Shown here: positions 7,758-16,489 of the stretch, one piece after another
Numbering within the stretch: position 1 is the stretch's first letter
How the letters are laid out: each line of letters starts with the position of its first letter
DNA from: Pseudomonadota bacterium
GTDB lineage: Bacteria > Desulfobacterota > SM23-61
Assembly (NCBI GenBank): GCA_018819135.1
Contig: JAHJQK010000042.1
Span: 1 to 60,978, forward strand
Length of the DNA: 60,978 bases
Reading direction: 5' to 3'
Translations under genes and position numbers: made by a program
The notes under the pieces: generated by a model
Told to the model about the DNA's origin: nothing
Seen by the model: the letters and a program-made list of their open reading frames with translations, nothing else
Databases searched by the model: none

Positions 7758-8942
7758 TTATTTTTTCAGGGCTTCTACTCCGGGTAATTTCTTTCCTTCT
7801 AAAAGCTCCAGGAAGGCGCCGCCAGCCGTGGAGATGTAGGAGATTTTCTGGGACCCTCCGGATTGGTGGATCGCCAAATCTGTATCCCCGCCCCCAACGA
7901 CGCTCACCGCCCCCGAACTGACGATGTGCCGGACCATGGCCAAGGTTCCCCGGCTAAAGGGTTCCATCTCGAATACTCCCATGGGGCCGTTCCAGAGGAT
8001 GGTTCTGGCACCCTGCAATGCCTGGCTGAAAAGAGCAATGGTATCTGGGCCGATGTCCAGGCCCATCCTTTCTGAGGGAATTTTTTCTACGGCAACTATC
8101 TGGATCTGGGCAGATGGTTCCATCTTATCCGCGACCACACAGTCAACAGGCAGGTACACCTTTACCCCCCGTTTTTCCGCGATGGTCAGAACTTCTCGTG
8201 CGGTGTCGATCAGTTCATCTTCGACGAGAGATTTTCCTACGCTGACGCCCTTGGATTTCAGGAAGGTGAAGGCCATTCCGCCTCCGATAATCATCTTATC
8301 CACCCGCAGGATTAAATTTTTAAGAACCTCAAGTTTTCCAGAAACCTTGGCTCCCCCGATGATGGCCACCAGTGGGCGCGCCGGATCCTCCATGACTTGG
8401 TTTAAATAAAGCAATTCCTCCTTCATCAAAAAGCCGGCGGCCGGTTCTGGAAAAAGCCTGGTTATCGCCTCCACGGAAGCATGGGCGCGGTGGGAGACAG
8501 CAAAAGCGTCATTGATGTAGACTTCAGCTAAACGGGCTAAATTTTGGGCAAACGGCGGATCGTTTTTTTCTTCTTCCTTATGGAAGCGCAAATTTTCCAA
8601 CAAAATAACATCTCCCGGAACCATGGCTGCGGTCATTTTTTCCACTTCCGGGCCGATGCAGTCTGGAGCCATTTTTACTTCTTTTTTTAAAAGTTCGCCC
8701 AGCTTCCGGGCTACCGGCCCCAAGCCATATCGGGATTCCGGCTTTCCCTTCGGCCTTCCGAGATGGGAGGCCAGAATGATTTTTGCTCCTTGTTTGAGGG
8801 CATATTGGATGGTCGGCAGGGACGCTTGGATGCGCGTGTCATCGGTTATGGTCCCGCTTTCGTCCATGGGTACATTGAAATCCACCCGGATGAAGACTCT
8901 TTTCCCCTGGATGTTCAGTTGATCGATGCTTTTGAAATTCAT
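7758..8942 (-). CDS. pgk: Phosphoglycerate kinase
   Basis: This enzyme transfers phosphate between 1,3-bisphosphoglycerate and ADP. The N-terminal substrate-binding motif is [12 protein letters not shown], followed by [12 protein letters not shown] and the basic patch SHLGRPKG. The hinge and nucleotide site include [12 protein letters not shown] and [13 protein letters not shown]. The C-terminal GGGDT motif is present. Length 394 residues is typical. The start ATG at 8942 follows GGAAGAAGG on the minus strand. It is divergent from hppA, separated by a 500 bp spacer with a repeat and an operator. Confidence 0.96.
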   Translation of the reverse strand: MNFKSIDQLNIQGKRVFIRVDFNVPMDESGTITDDTRIQASLPTIQYALKQGAKIILASHLGRPKGKPESRYGLGPVARKLGELLKKEVKMAPDCIGPEVEKMTAAMVPGDVILLENLRFHKEEEKNDPPFAQNLARLAEVYINDAFAVSHRAHASVEAITRLFPEPAAGFLMKEELLYLNQVMEDPARPLVAIIGGAKVSGKLEVLKNLILRVDKMIIGGGMAFTFLKSKGVSVGKSLVEDELIDTAREVLTIAEKRGVKVYLPVDCVVADKMEPSAQIQIVAVEKIPSERMGLDIGPDTIALFSQALQGARTILWNGPMGVFEMEPFSRGTLAMVRHIVSSGAVSVVGGGDTDLAIHQSGGSQKISYISTAGGAFLELLEGKKLPGVEALKK

Positions 8943-8965
8943 CGCATTCCTTCTTCCAGAGAATT

Positions 8966-9118
8966 GATGGTCTCGTAAAAAGTCAAAATTGGGATGGCAA
9001 AGTAAAAAGCTCCATATGCAAGGCGCGCAAAAGCTGAGGAGAGAGGCGTACTTACAAGGTACGCCGCAACGACGAAGGTGAAGCGCAACGCCGCAGATGG
9101 ACTTTTTACGAAGCCATC
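8966..9118. repeat. Family F inverted-repeat element, full copy
   Basis: The ends are GATGGTCTCGTAAAAAGTC and its imperfect inverse GACTTTTTACGAAGCCATC, enclosing about 115 bp without a gene. A second, truncated copy (right end only) lies at 46480-46518. The size and terminal inverted repeats suggest a MITE-like element. Confidence 0.75.
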
Positions 9119-9331
9119 AGAATTGGTAATCTCAAAAATTAAGCGCAGGGGAGATCGATAAAATCTAAAACAATCATAGGGTTTATTCAATATCAAAGTC
9201 AATGCCTTTCTTTGAATTGGCCAAAACAGGGTTCAAGGATTCAAGTGAGAAAAAAAGAGTGTTGGCGGCAACAAATATGAATTCAGGAAAATGAAAGGGG
9301 GGCAAGGCCTGGAAAGATTCATAAAAAAAAC

Positions 9332-9359
9332 TTGACAAAAAATGAAACGCTATGCTAAA
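9332..9359 (+). promoter_or_regulatory. Possible sigma-70 promoter of hppA
   Basis: TTGACA is at 9332-9337. The best -10-like hexamer is GCTAAA at 9354 (16 bp spacer), which is weak. It is supported mainly by position 85 bp upstream of hppA and by the operator that immediately follows. Confidence 0.35.
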
Positions 9360-9366
9360 AAGCGCT

Positions 9367-9384
9367 TGAATGAATAATCATTCA
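9367..9384. promoter_or_regulatory. TetR-type operator upstream of hppA
   Basis: There is a perfect 7-bp inverted repeat with a 4-bp spacer: TGAATGA-ATAA-TCATTCA. This architecture is typical of TetR/AcrR-family sites, including regulators of fatty-acid metabolism. It lies just downstream of TTGACA (9332), where a bound repressor would block transcription of hppA. No TetR gene is in the window. Confidence 0.6.
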
Positions 9385-9444
9385 TTTTATTTTCCATGTT
9401 TTTTGCTTTAATCAAAGTTAGACCAGCGAAAGGGAAAAATAATT

Positions 9445-11859
9445 ATGGACAACAAAAGGAATAACAGAAGATGGGTTTTGGGTGTTGGTATTTTAACCGT
9501 TATTTTCATGCTCGGGGCAACACCTCTTCTGGCCAGTGAAGCGGAACTGGAAATACCCGTACTCACAGAAAGCCAGAATACTTTGCTCATGATTGGCCTG
9601 CTCATCTGTATATTGGGAATGGCCTTTGGTGCATATGAATACGTCAAAGTAAAAAAGTTTCCGGCCCACAAGTCAATGTTAGATGTGGCCAACGTAATTT
9701 TTGAAACCTGCAAAACCTATCTAATCCAGCAAGGAAAACTCCTGATCGTCTTGGAAATTTTTATCGGAATTTGTATCGCCTATTATTTTGGTTTCTTGCA
9801 ACACACCCCCGTGGAGGGAGTTTTAATCATCTTAGCTTGGTCCATTGTGGGCATTTTAGGATCTTACGGCGTAGCCTGGTTTGGCATTCGCATGAATACC
9901 CTGGCCAACAGCCGTATGGCTTTTGCTTCTCTTGAAGGGAAGCCAATAAAATTATTGGATATCCCTTTACGGGCCGGAATGAGCATCGGCGTTCTTTTAG
10001 TGTGTGTAGAGCTCATCATGATGCTGGCCATATTGATTTTTATGCCGCGCCAATATGCCGGGGCGTGCTTTATCGGGTTTGCCATCGGGGAATCTCTCGG
10101 AGCGAGTGCCCTTAGGATCTGCGGCGGAATTTTCACCAAGATTGCCGACATCGGGTCGGATTTAATGAAGATCGTTTTTAATATTAAGGAAGATGACCCC
10201 CGCAATCCAGGAGTGATCGCGGATTGTACCGGGGATAATGCTGGGGACAGTGTTGGGCCAACGGCGGATGGTTTCGAAACCTACGGAGTGACCGGCGTTG
10301 CTCTCATCAGTTTCATCGTTTTGGGCGTATTCCCTCAATACCAGGCAGAGTTGATTACCTGGATATTTGTGATGCGTATTTTAATGATCCTTACTTCCAT
10401 CGGAGCTTATCTATTTAACAAAGGAATTACGAGTTCCTTATTCGGCCAGAAAGAGAAAATTGATTTTGAAATCCCTTTAACCATGTTGGTCTGGTTCACT
10501 TCCATCCTTTCCATCATCGTGACCTTCCTTGTAAGTTACTGGCAGCTCAGGCATTTACCCAATCATTTGTGGTTCAACCTGTCCATCATCATCAGCTGCG
10601 GAACCCTGGCCGCGGCGCTCATTCCCGAGCTGGTGAAAGTCTTTACCAGCTCCAAATCAAAGCACTGTCAGGAAACGGTTCACGCCGCCAGGGAAGGGGG
10701 TGCTTCCCTGGGAATCCTTTCGGGGTTTGTGGCGGGAAATTTCAGCGCTTTCTGGCTGGGGATAGCTATATTCGGCTTGATGTTTATTGCCAATTTTACC
10801 AGCCAGTTCGGCCTGGATAAATTTATGGAATACTCCTCCATCTTTGCCTTTGGCCTGGTGGCCTTTGGATTTTTAGGCATGGGGCCGGTAACCATTGCCG
10901 TTGACAGTTACGGACCGGTAACCGATAATGCCCAATCGATTTACGAGTTGTCCCTGATCGAAACCATCCCCAATGTGGATGCAGAAATCCAGAAAAATTT
11001 TGGGTTTAAACCCAATTTTGAAACAGCCAAACATTATCTCGAAGAAAATGACAGCTGCGGCAACACCTTTAAGGCTACCGCCAAACCCGTTTTGATCGGT
11101 ACAGCCGTCGTGGGCGCCACCACCATGATCTTTTCGTTGATTTTGTTATTGAGGAAGACCTTGGGGATTCAACCCGAGACCATTTTAAATTTATTGAATC
11201 CTTACACTCTTCTCGGATTTTTATGCGGCGGGGCAGTGATTTACTGGTTTACGGGTGCTTCGACTCAGGCCGTCACCACGGGTGCCTACCGGGCCGTGCA
11301 ATACATCAAAAAGAACATTAGACTGGACGATAGCGCCAGCCTCAGTGCCTCGACGGAGACTTCCAAAGAAGTCGTTAAAATTTGTACCCAGTATGCCCAG
11401 AAAGGCATGTTCAATATTTTCATTGTCATTTTCTGCTTTGCCTTGGGGTTTGCTTTCTTTTCCGCCCCTGGGACTTCCAATGCTCCCGCATCTTTTTTTA
11501 TCAGCTATTTGATTGCCATTGCGGTGTTCGGTTTGTTCCAGGCCATCTTTATGGCCAATGCCGGAGGCTGTTGGGATAACGCCAAAAAGGTGGTAGAAGT
11601 AGATTTGAAAGAAAAAGGGACCCCTCTCCACGCGGCAACGGTCATTGGAGATACGGTGGGCGACCCCTTCAAAGATACCTCCTCCGTGGCCTTGAACCCC
11701 ATCATTAAGTTCACCACCCTTTTCGGTCTTCTGGCCATGGAAATCGCTATTGCCCCCATGATGAAAGGAGTTTCCCACTATCTCGGAGTTGTTTTCTTCT
11801 TCATCGCGTTAATTTTTGTGGCGCGGTCCTTCTATGGGATGCGGATTCCCAAAGAATAA
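9445..11859 (+). CDS. hppA: Membrane-bound ion-translocating pyrophosphatase (divergent type)
   Basis: This integral membrane enzyme couples pyrophosphate hydrolysis to H+ or Na+ export. The 804 residues form many hydrophobic helices. Substrate-site Asp-rich motifs are present: EDDPRNPGVIAD followed by TGDNAGDSVGPTADGFETYG (about residues 248-281), and GDTVGDPFKDTSS (about 736). The usual signature reads GDNVGDCAGMAADLFE, so this is a divergent clade. In the potassium-determinant region the sequence is GNTFKAT (about 538), with Lys where potassium-independent pumps have Lys and potassium-dependent ones Ala; potassium independence is therefore inferred. Transported ion unknown. An AAAGGGA site precedes the ATG, and a terminator follows. 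Confidence 0.93.
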   Translation: MDNKRNNRRWVLGVGILTVIFMLGATPLLASEAELEIPVLTESQNTLLMIGLLICILGMAFGAYEYVKVKKFPAHKSMLDVANVIFETCKTYLIQQGKLLIVLEIFIGICIAYYFGFLQHTPVEGVLIILAWSIVGILGSYGVAWFGIRMNTLANSRMAFASLEGKPIKLLDIPLRAGMSIGVLLVCVELIMMLAILIFMPRQYAGACFIGFAIGESLGASALRICGGIFTKIADIGSDLMKIVFNIKEDDPRNPGVIADCTGDNAGDSVGPTADGFETYGVTGVALISFIVLGVFPQYQAELITWIFVMRILMILTSIGAYLFNKGITSSLFGQKEKIDFEIPLTMLVWFTSILSIIVTFLVSYWQLRHLPNHLWFNLSIIISCGTLAAALIPELVKVFTSSKSKHCQETVHAAREGGASLGILSGFVAGNFSAFWLGIAIFGLMFIANFTSQFGLDKFMEYSSIFAFGLVAFGFLGMGPVTIAVDSYGPVTDNAQSIYELSLIETIPNVDAEIQKNFGFKPNFETAKHYLEENDSCGNTFKATAKPVLIGTAVVGATTMIFSLILLLRKTLGIQPETILNLLNPYTLLGFLCGGAVIYWFTGASTQAVTTGAYRAVQYIKKNIRLDDSASLSASTETSKEVVKICTQYAQKGMFNIFIVIFCFALGFAFFSAPGTSNAPASFFISYLIAIAVFGLFQAIFMANAGGCWDNAKKVVEVDLKEKGTPLHAATVIGDTVGDPFKDTSSVALNPIIKFTTLFGLLAMEIAIAPMMKGVSHYLGVVFFFIALIFVARSFYGMRIPKE

Positions 11860-11877
11860 ACCACCCATTCAACTGCT

Positions 11878-11917
11878 AAGCCCTTCTGAAGATTCTTGCA
11901 TCTCCAGAAGGGCTTTT
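11878..11917 (+). terminator. Rho-independent terminator after hppA
   Basis: AAGCCCTTCTG pairs with CAGAAGGGCTT across a 16-nt loop and is followed by TTTTCCC. It begins 19 bases after the hppA stop. Confidence 0.85.
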
Positions 11918-12115
11918 CCCTGAGCCTGCCCAATTTTCCTTTGTGCCCCTTCGTGCTGAATTTATCCTCCCAGGGTCTTGAATTTACTTGCTGATTATTG
12001 GGCCGGTTGATTCATCATTTTTCCTTTGATTCTTTTTTTTCTCCCCGCTATAATCAGCTTCAAATTGTTTTATTCGATGATCAGGCGTGGTTGATATCCT
12101 TTAGAGGAGGGCATC

Positions 12116-12511
12116 ATGGCAAAAAAGTTCATTTTTTTGAAGGTGGCTTTTTTCCTCATGCTGTTCATTTCTTTTGGCGCGGGCTGGGCAGGAGCTCAAG
12201 ACATCACCCCGGCCTTGCAGCAAGAATTTGTTGATGCCAAAGCGGCCATCGAGGCGGCTCAGAAGGCCCAGGCTGAAAAATACTCCCTGGAGCCCCTCAA
12301 AAAGGCCCAGGATCTGCTGATCACTGCTGACAATGCCAAGGCCTTTAAGGATCCCGTTAAATTTGCCCAGGCTTCCCGTTTGGCTCGGGTCTATGCCGAG
12401 TTGGCCAAGGCAATTGCCGAGATAAAACTTGAAGAGGAGAAGCTGGCCGCAACCCAAGAGGAGCTGCAGAAAGCAAAGGACGAAATCGAACGAATGAAAA
12501 AGGCTCAATAA
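12116..12511 (+). CDS. Small periplasmic helical protein (DUF4398-like)
   Basis: This 131-residue protein has a clear signal peptide (residues 1-26, LFISFGAGWAGAQ) and an Ala/Lys/Glu-rich helical body with coiled-coil character (EIKLEEEKLAATQEELQKAK). The spacing of AKAAIEAAQKAQAE and ASRLARVYAELA resembles DUF4398 periplasmic or lipoprotein domains, often found with envelope proteins. No Cys lipobox is present, so it is soluble in the periplasm. GAGGAGGGC supports the ATG. The next gene follows after 12 bp and is related, suggesting duplication and cotranscription. Function unknown. Confidence 0.75.
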   Translation: MAKKFIFLKVAFFLMLFISFGAGWAGAQDITPALQQEFVDAKAAIEAAQKAQAEKYSLEPLKKAQDLLITADNAKAFKDPVKFAQASRLARVYAELAKAIAEIKLEEEKLAATQEELQKAKDEIERMKKAQ

Positions 12512-12523
12512 GGAGGAGGATCC

Positions 12524-13054
12524 ATGGATAAAGAAATTCATCTGGTCAGGAAAATATCATTTTTCTTTTTCCTGGGCCTCATCGTTTTTCTCCCCATGAT
12601 GGTTTTGGCCGGAGAAACACCCACCATGGTCATCGAAGAGGCCAAATTCGCCATCGACCAAGCGCGGAAAGCCGGTGCCGAGCAAAAGGCGTATGATGAT
12701 CTATCCGCGGCCAAATCCTGGCTTGCCCGCGCCGAGAAAGAATACGAAGATGCCCGGTCATTCTTTTCCCGCATGAGCACCAGTAAAACCCAGAAGGCCA
12801 AAGATGATGAAATCATCTACTTAGCCTCCATGGCTAAGATAAAAGCCATAATTGCAGAAAATAAAGCGAAAAAAGACGCCCTGTTGAAGGATCTACAGGA
12901 TACCCGGAAAGACCTGGCGGACTATCAAGGCACCATAGCTGTCTTAAAGAAGAACCTGGAGGAAGCTCAAAAAGCCAAAGAGATTCAGGCGAAGGCCGAG
13001 GCCGAGCGTGCCCTGAACCGGAGAGTAGAAGTTGCCATCCAAACCGGAGAATAA
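12524..13054 (+). CDS. Periplasmic coiled-coil protein (DUF4398-like)
   Basis: This 176-residue protein has an N-terminal signal segment (hydrophobic residues 10-28, ending VLAGE). The body is highly charged and helical, with VIEEAKFAIDQARKAGAE matching the first repeat unit of DUF4398 domains, followed by long heptad-like stretches. It is paralogous in style to the preceding gene and separated from it by 12 bp with AAGGAGGAGG, so the two are likely one operon. A role in envelope structure is possible but not shown. Translation ends before a family B repeat. Confidence 0.75.
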   Translation: MDKEIHLVRKISFFFFLGLIVFLPMMVLAGETPTMVIEEAKFAIDQARKAGAEQKAYDDLSAAKSWLARAEKEYEDARSFFSRMSTSKTQKAKDDEIIYLASMAKIKAIIAENKAKKDALLKDLQDTRKDLADYQGTIAVLKKNLEEAQKAKEIQAKAEAERALNRRVEVAIQTGE

Positions 13055-13086
13055 AAGAGATTTTCCTTTGCGGTTTAAATTAATTT

Positions 13087-13174
13087 GGACACAGATTTCC
13101 ACGGATAAACGCCGATAACCATTTTATGTATTTTTTGCATTTAATATCCTGAAAATCTGTGGTCATCTGTGTCC
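13087..13174. repeat. Family B inverted repeat, copy B3
   Basis: GGACACAGATTTCCACGGAT opens and TCTGTGGTCATCTGTGTCC closes it. It is nearly identical over its whole length to copy B7 (46230-46317), suggesting recent spread. It ends 25 bp before the galT start. Confidence 0.85.
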
Positions 13175-13198
13175 AATAAGGAAATCGGAAGATCGACG

Positions 13199-14209
13199 AT
13201 GCCTGAGTTGCGACAAGATCCGGCCACGAAGCAGTGGGTGATTATGGCCACCGAGCGGGCCAAAAGGCCGCATGACTTTAAAAAATCTGTTCCTGCCGAG
13301 CCCATGCCCCATTACCAAGCGGATTGCCCCTTCTGTCCCGGCAATGAAAAGATGACTCCCCCTGAAATCCTGGCCTATCGCCAGGGAGGCCTGGCCAACA
13401 GTCCCGGATGGTGGGTGCGGGTAGTGACCAATAAATTTTCAGCCCTGGTCCCGGACGGCAGCCTGACCCGAAGACAAGAGGAAGGCCTTTTCCGTAAAAT
13501 GGATGGCGTGGGCAAACATGAGGTCATCATCGAGACCCCCCAACATAACCAGTGTATTGCTCTTATGGAAGATAAACAGGTGGAGGAGATTCTACTGGCT
13601 TACCGGGAACGCTACTTGACCCTGCGAGAAGATCCCCGGTTCAAACTGGTAATCATCTTTAAAAATCACGGCCTGCCTGCTGGGACATCTCTCGACCACC
13701 CCCATTCCCAGCTCGTGGCCACCCCCATCGTTCCCCTCAATATCCGCCATCGTTTTGAAAAAGCAGCCAGCCATTTAGATGATGACGGGACCTGTGTTTA
13801 CTGTGACATAATTCGCGAGGGATTACGAGCCCGCAGACGCTTAGTCATGGAAACGGACCGCTTCGTTACTTTCCATCCCTTTGCTTCTCGCGCGCCCTTT
13901 GAGACCTGGATCCTACCTAAGGCCCATCAAGCCTCTTTCGGCTCAATCTCCATGAGTGAGGCCAAAGAATTTGCCAAAGTTCTAAAAACGACTCTCTTCC
14001 AATTGTACCAGGGACTGAACAATCCCGCTTACAACTACATCATCCATACCGCCCCCATCAAGGATGAGCACGAGGACTACTTCCATTGGCACCTGCAAAT
14101 ATTGCCCCGCCTGGTAACCCCTGCGGGATTTGAACTGGGAACGGGTATTTTCATCAACACCGCCCTTCCCGAGGAGACCGCAGCCTTTATTCGGAACCTG
14201 CCAGTTTAA
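13199..14209 (+). CDS. galT: Galactose-1-phosphate uridylyltransferase family protein
   Basis: This HIT-superfamily nucleotidylyltransferase exchanges hexose-1-phosphate with UDP-hexose. Zinc ligands CPFC (about residues 44-47) and a second CVYC pair are seen. The active-site motif is DHPHSQLVATP, and a C-terminal HWHLQILPR supplies the second HIT-like His cluster. The ATG at 13199 (MPELRQDP) is where family homology begins; a GTG start at 13169 lies inside repeat B3 and is rejected. Length 336 residues. No other Leloir genes are nearby, so a general sugar-1-phosphate nucleotidyl transfer role is also possible. Confidence 0.88.
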   Translation: MPELRQDPATKQWVIMATERAKRPHDFKKSVPAEPMPHYQADCPFCPGNEKMTPPEILAYRQGGLANSPGWWVRVVTNKFSALVPDGSLTRRQEEGLFRKMDGVGKHEVIIETPQHNQCIALMEDKQVEEILLAYRERYLTLREDPRFKLVIIFKNHGLPAGTSLDHPHSQLVATPIVPLNIRHRFEKAASHLDDDGTCVYCDIIREGLRARRRLVMETDRFVTFHPFASRAPFETWILPKAHQASFGSISMSEAKEFAKVLKTTLFQLYQGLNNPAYNYIIHTAPIKDEHEDYFHWHLQILPRLVTPAGFELGTGIFINTALPEETAAFIRNLPV

Positions 14210-14389
14210 TTCGTTTTGGTAGCAGGCATCTTCTGGTTGTTTCCCTCGGCCTCCCATTTTTTTTAGCCTCTCCCCGCCGAAAAAATGTGAAAGTCTGGGC
14301 TTGACCCTGCAAACAGTGTCCCGTTTAGTATTGATTTCTTCCTCCTGCTGTTGATCCTTTTCCCGTTTGAGCAATCAAACCTTTTTTCC
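14210..14389. other. Non-coding spacer after galT
   Basis: I see no gene, RNA or recognisable repeat here. The only notable feature is an A/T-rich run before the promoter at 14390. Confidence 0.5.
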
Positions 14390-14418
14390 TTGACAAGCCC
14401 TCCAGTTTTTTATAAAAA
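14390..14418 (+). promoter_or_regulatory. Sigma-70 promoter for the carboxyltransferase-TRAP region
   Basis: TTGACA (14390-14395) is followed after 17 bp by TAAAAA (14413-14418); TATAAA at 14411 gives a 15 bp spacer. It lies directly upstream of an imperfect dyad and a truncated regulator ORF. Confidence 0.55.
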
Positions 14419-14441
14419 ATACCATATATCAGATATCATAC
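14419..14441. promoter_or_regulatory. Imperfect dyad, possible GntR-type operator
   Basis: The 23 bp stretch starting ATACCATATAT and ending GATATCATAC is a partial inverted repeat centred on 14430. It immediately follows the promoter and precedes the GntR-like fragment, as an autoregulatory site would. Confidence 0.4.
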
Positions 14442-14453
14442 TTTGGATAACCG

Positions 14454-14540
14454 ATGCAGGAAAAATACCGCTTGGGAAAAATCTCTGACGTCCAACTCCT
14501 TAAAGACAAGGTCTATGAAGTCCTAAGGGTGATTTTTTAA
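14454..14540 (+). pseudogene. Truncated GntR-family regulator (N-terminal fragment)
   Basis: This frame encodes 28 residues, including YRLGKISDVQLLKDKVYEVL, the beginning of the winged-helix domain of GntR/FadR-type regulators (family form: LxxKVYExLRxxI). It then hits TAA where the full protein would continue for about 200 more residues. The following DNA to 14608 does not restore the domain in any frame I could read. It is interpreted as a decayed regulator of the downstream catabolic genes, with promoter and operator still in place. A functional leader peptide cannot be excluded. Confidence 0.55.
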
Positions 14541-14608
14541 GCCGGTCATGGGCAGGGGTTGATCCTGGAGTTTGGCTGCATCCTCGAAGCTTGACCGGAG
14601 GAAAGGCA

Positions 14609-14767
14609 ATGAGCCCTGGGGAAAAAGATCGATCTGCAGTCGGCCTACCTAAATATGGCGACCCAGGGAAAGGAATTGGACTTGCTCAAGATATTAAGAA
14701 GTCTCTGTTGGACGATCTTGGCGATTTAATCGCCCGGGTTTTGAGCCGGGAAGGTTTAGGAAGATAA
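14609..14767 (+). CDS. Small ORF (52 aa) upstream of carboxyltransferase
   Basis: ATG at 14609 is preceded by a strong ribosome site ACCGGAGGAAAGG at good spacing. The product starts MSPGEKDRSAVGLPKYGD and ends in an amphipathic stretch DLGDLIARVLSREGLGR. I do not recognise the family. It lies 70 bp before the carboxyltransferase on the same strand and could be cotranscribed; it might be a small partner subunit or a random short frame. The strong ribosome site is the main support. Confidence 0.4.
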   Translation: MSPGEKDRSAVGLPKYGDPGKGIGLAQDIKKSLLDDLGDLIARVLSREGLGR

Positions 14768-14770
14768 CTC

Positions 14771-14795
14771 GGCATCCGCGATTAATGCGGATGCC
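14771..14795. other. Perfect 9-bp hairpin between small ORF and carboxyltransferase
   Basis: GGCATCCGC pairs with GCGGATGCC around the loop GATTAAT. No T run follows, so it is more likely an mRNA hairpin or protein-binding dyad than a terminator. Confidence 0.55.
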
Positions 14796-14837
14796 CCAAG
14801 TCATCGAGGCGATAAACAGAAATCAGGAGGTAGGAAA

Positions 14838-16403
14838 TTGGCTAAAGATGCCGGGATGCAAGAAGCGATTAAAAAATTGCGGGAGCGCCGGGCTCAGGCC
14901 AAGGTGGCGGCCGGAGAGCAAAAAATTGCCGAGGTCCATCAGAAAGGGTTATTAACCGCCCGGGAGCGGATCGAGGCCCTTCTCGACCCGGGCACTTTTT
15001 GCGAACAATACCCTTTCGCCGAACCCACAGGCCGGGATTTCGGCTTAGACCGAAGGCGCTATCCGGGAGACGGGGTGATCGTGGGGTGGGGGGACATCGA
15101 CAGGCAAAGGGTCTATGTAACCGCCAATGACAGCCTGGTCATGGGAGGATCGGGCTCCAGCTCTCATATTCGCAAAATGGCTCTGACCATCGATCAGGCG
15201 GTGAAAAACGGATCCCCCTTGATCCAGCTCAACGATTCATCCGGAGGGAGAATCCAGGAAGGGGCGGACAAGACCTCTTATGCGCTGTCGGTTTTTTACA
15301 GCAATACCCTGGCTTCCGGGGTTATTCCGCAGATCACCGCCATCCTGGGCCGCTGCGCCGGCTACGCGGTGTACGGTGCGGCCCTGACGGATTTCGTCTT
15401 CGTCGTCGAAGGCCTGGGAGAGATGTTTATCACCGGTCCGGCCATCATCCGGGAAATAACCGGGGAGGAGATCACCTTTGATAAACTGGGGGGAGCGAAG
15501 GTTTGTACCCAGGTGAACGGTGCGGCCGATTTTTTGGTGGCCAACGAGCAGGAGTGTTTTCAGCAGATTCGAAGGCTGTTGAGCTTTTTCCCCCCCAACT
15601 GCCGGGAGCTGCCCCCCGACCGCCCCAACGGGGACCCCGAGGACCGTCTGGTTCCCGAACTGGAGGACCTGGTCCCTTCAAATCCCCAGCGCGCCTACGA
15701 CATCCGGAAGGTCATCAGGAAGATCGTGGATGACGGCGACTTCATGGAGGCCAAGGCCGACTTCGCCAAGAATATAGCCATCGGTTTCGCCCGGATGGGG
15801 GGACAGAGCATCGGGATCGTTGCCAATCAACCCATGTTCCTGGGCGGCTCCCTCACCGTCGACTCCTCGGACAAGAGCGCCCGGTTCATTCGTTTTTGCG
15901 ATGCCTTCAACATCCCCCTGCTCTTCCTGGTAGATACCCCCGGATATCTTCCAGGGATTCAGCAGGAGCACACCGGAATCATCCGCCACGGAGCAAAACT
16001 TCTCTACGCCTTCTGCGAATCGACCGTTCCCAAGGTGGCCATCACCCTCCGCAAGGCTTACGGGGGAGGGCACTGGGCTATGGGCGGTCATAATGCCCAC
16101 GGAACGGACATTGCCTATGCCTGGCCCACCGCCGAGTTTGCCATCATGGGGGCCGAGCAGGCAACCAAGCTTCTCTACTCCCGGGAACTGAAAGCAGCGG
16201 CGGATCCGGCCGCTCTCCTCCAGGAAAAGATTCGGGAGTATCGGGACCTTTTCGCCAACCCCTACCGGCTGGCCCAGACCATGTGCATCGATGACGTAAT
16301 TGAGCCCGGGGAGACTCGACTAAGGGTCATCCGGGCCTTCCGTTCCCTGAGGGGGAAAAGGGAGCAGAAGCCGCCCCGGCGGCACGGAAACATCCCTTTA
16401 TAG
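14838..16403 (+). CDS. Biotin-dependent acyl-CoA carboxylase/decarboxylase carboxyltransferase subunit
   Basis: This 521-residue protein has two crotonase-fold carboxyltransferase domains, as in propionyl-CoA carboxylase beta and methylmalonyl- or glutaconyl-CoA decarboxylase alpha. Family motifs are TANDSLVMGGSGSSSH, SSGGRIQEG, GRCAGYAVYGAALTDF, GPAIIREITGEE and VDTPGYLPGIQQE. The TTG start at 14838 is chosen because CAGGAGGTAGG is 6 bp upstream. No biotin carboxylase or biotin carrier gene is nearby, so it must use partners encoded elsewhere or be part of a decarboxylase. The genes that follow (TRAP uptake, CoA-transferases) suggest a substrate that enters as a carboxylic acid and is processed as its CoA thioester. 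Confidence 0.9.
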   Translation: MAKDAGMQEAIKKLRERRAQAKVAAGEQKIAEVHQKGLLTARERIEALLDPGTFCEQYPFAEPTGRDFGLDRRRYPGDGVIVGWGDIDRQRVYVTANDSLVMGGSGSSSHIRKMALTIDQAVKNGSPLIQLNDSSGGRIQEGADKTSYALSVFYSNTLASGVIPQITAILGRCAGYAVYGAALTDFVFVVEGLGEMFITGPAIIREITGEEITFDKLGGAKVCTQVNGAADFLVANEQECFQQIRRLLSFFPPNCRELPPDRPNGDPEDRLVPELEDLVPSNPQRAYDIRKVIRKIVDDGDFMEAKADFAKNIAIGFARMGGQSIGIVANQPMFLGGSLTVDSSDKSARFIRFCDAFNIPLLFLVDTPGYLPGIQQEHTGIIRHGAKLLYAFCESTVPKVAITLRKAYGGGHWAMGGHNAHGTDIAYAWPTAEFAIMGAEQATKLLYSRELKAAADPAALLQEKIREYRDLFANPYRLAQTMCIDDVIEPGETRLRVIRAFRSLRGKREQKPPRRHGNIPL

Positions 16404-16489
16404 GGGATCAACGGAGAAAGGAGGTGCCTCAAGAAAAAATCTCACTGGCCATCGGATCATGAAGTCAATCTTTCAAGGAGGTGAAGGAA

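Noticed and set aside
13169-13198. GTG start for galT
   Set aside because: Lies within family B repeat B3; family homology starts at 13199.
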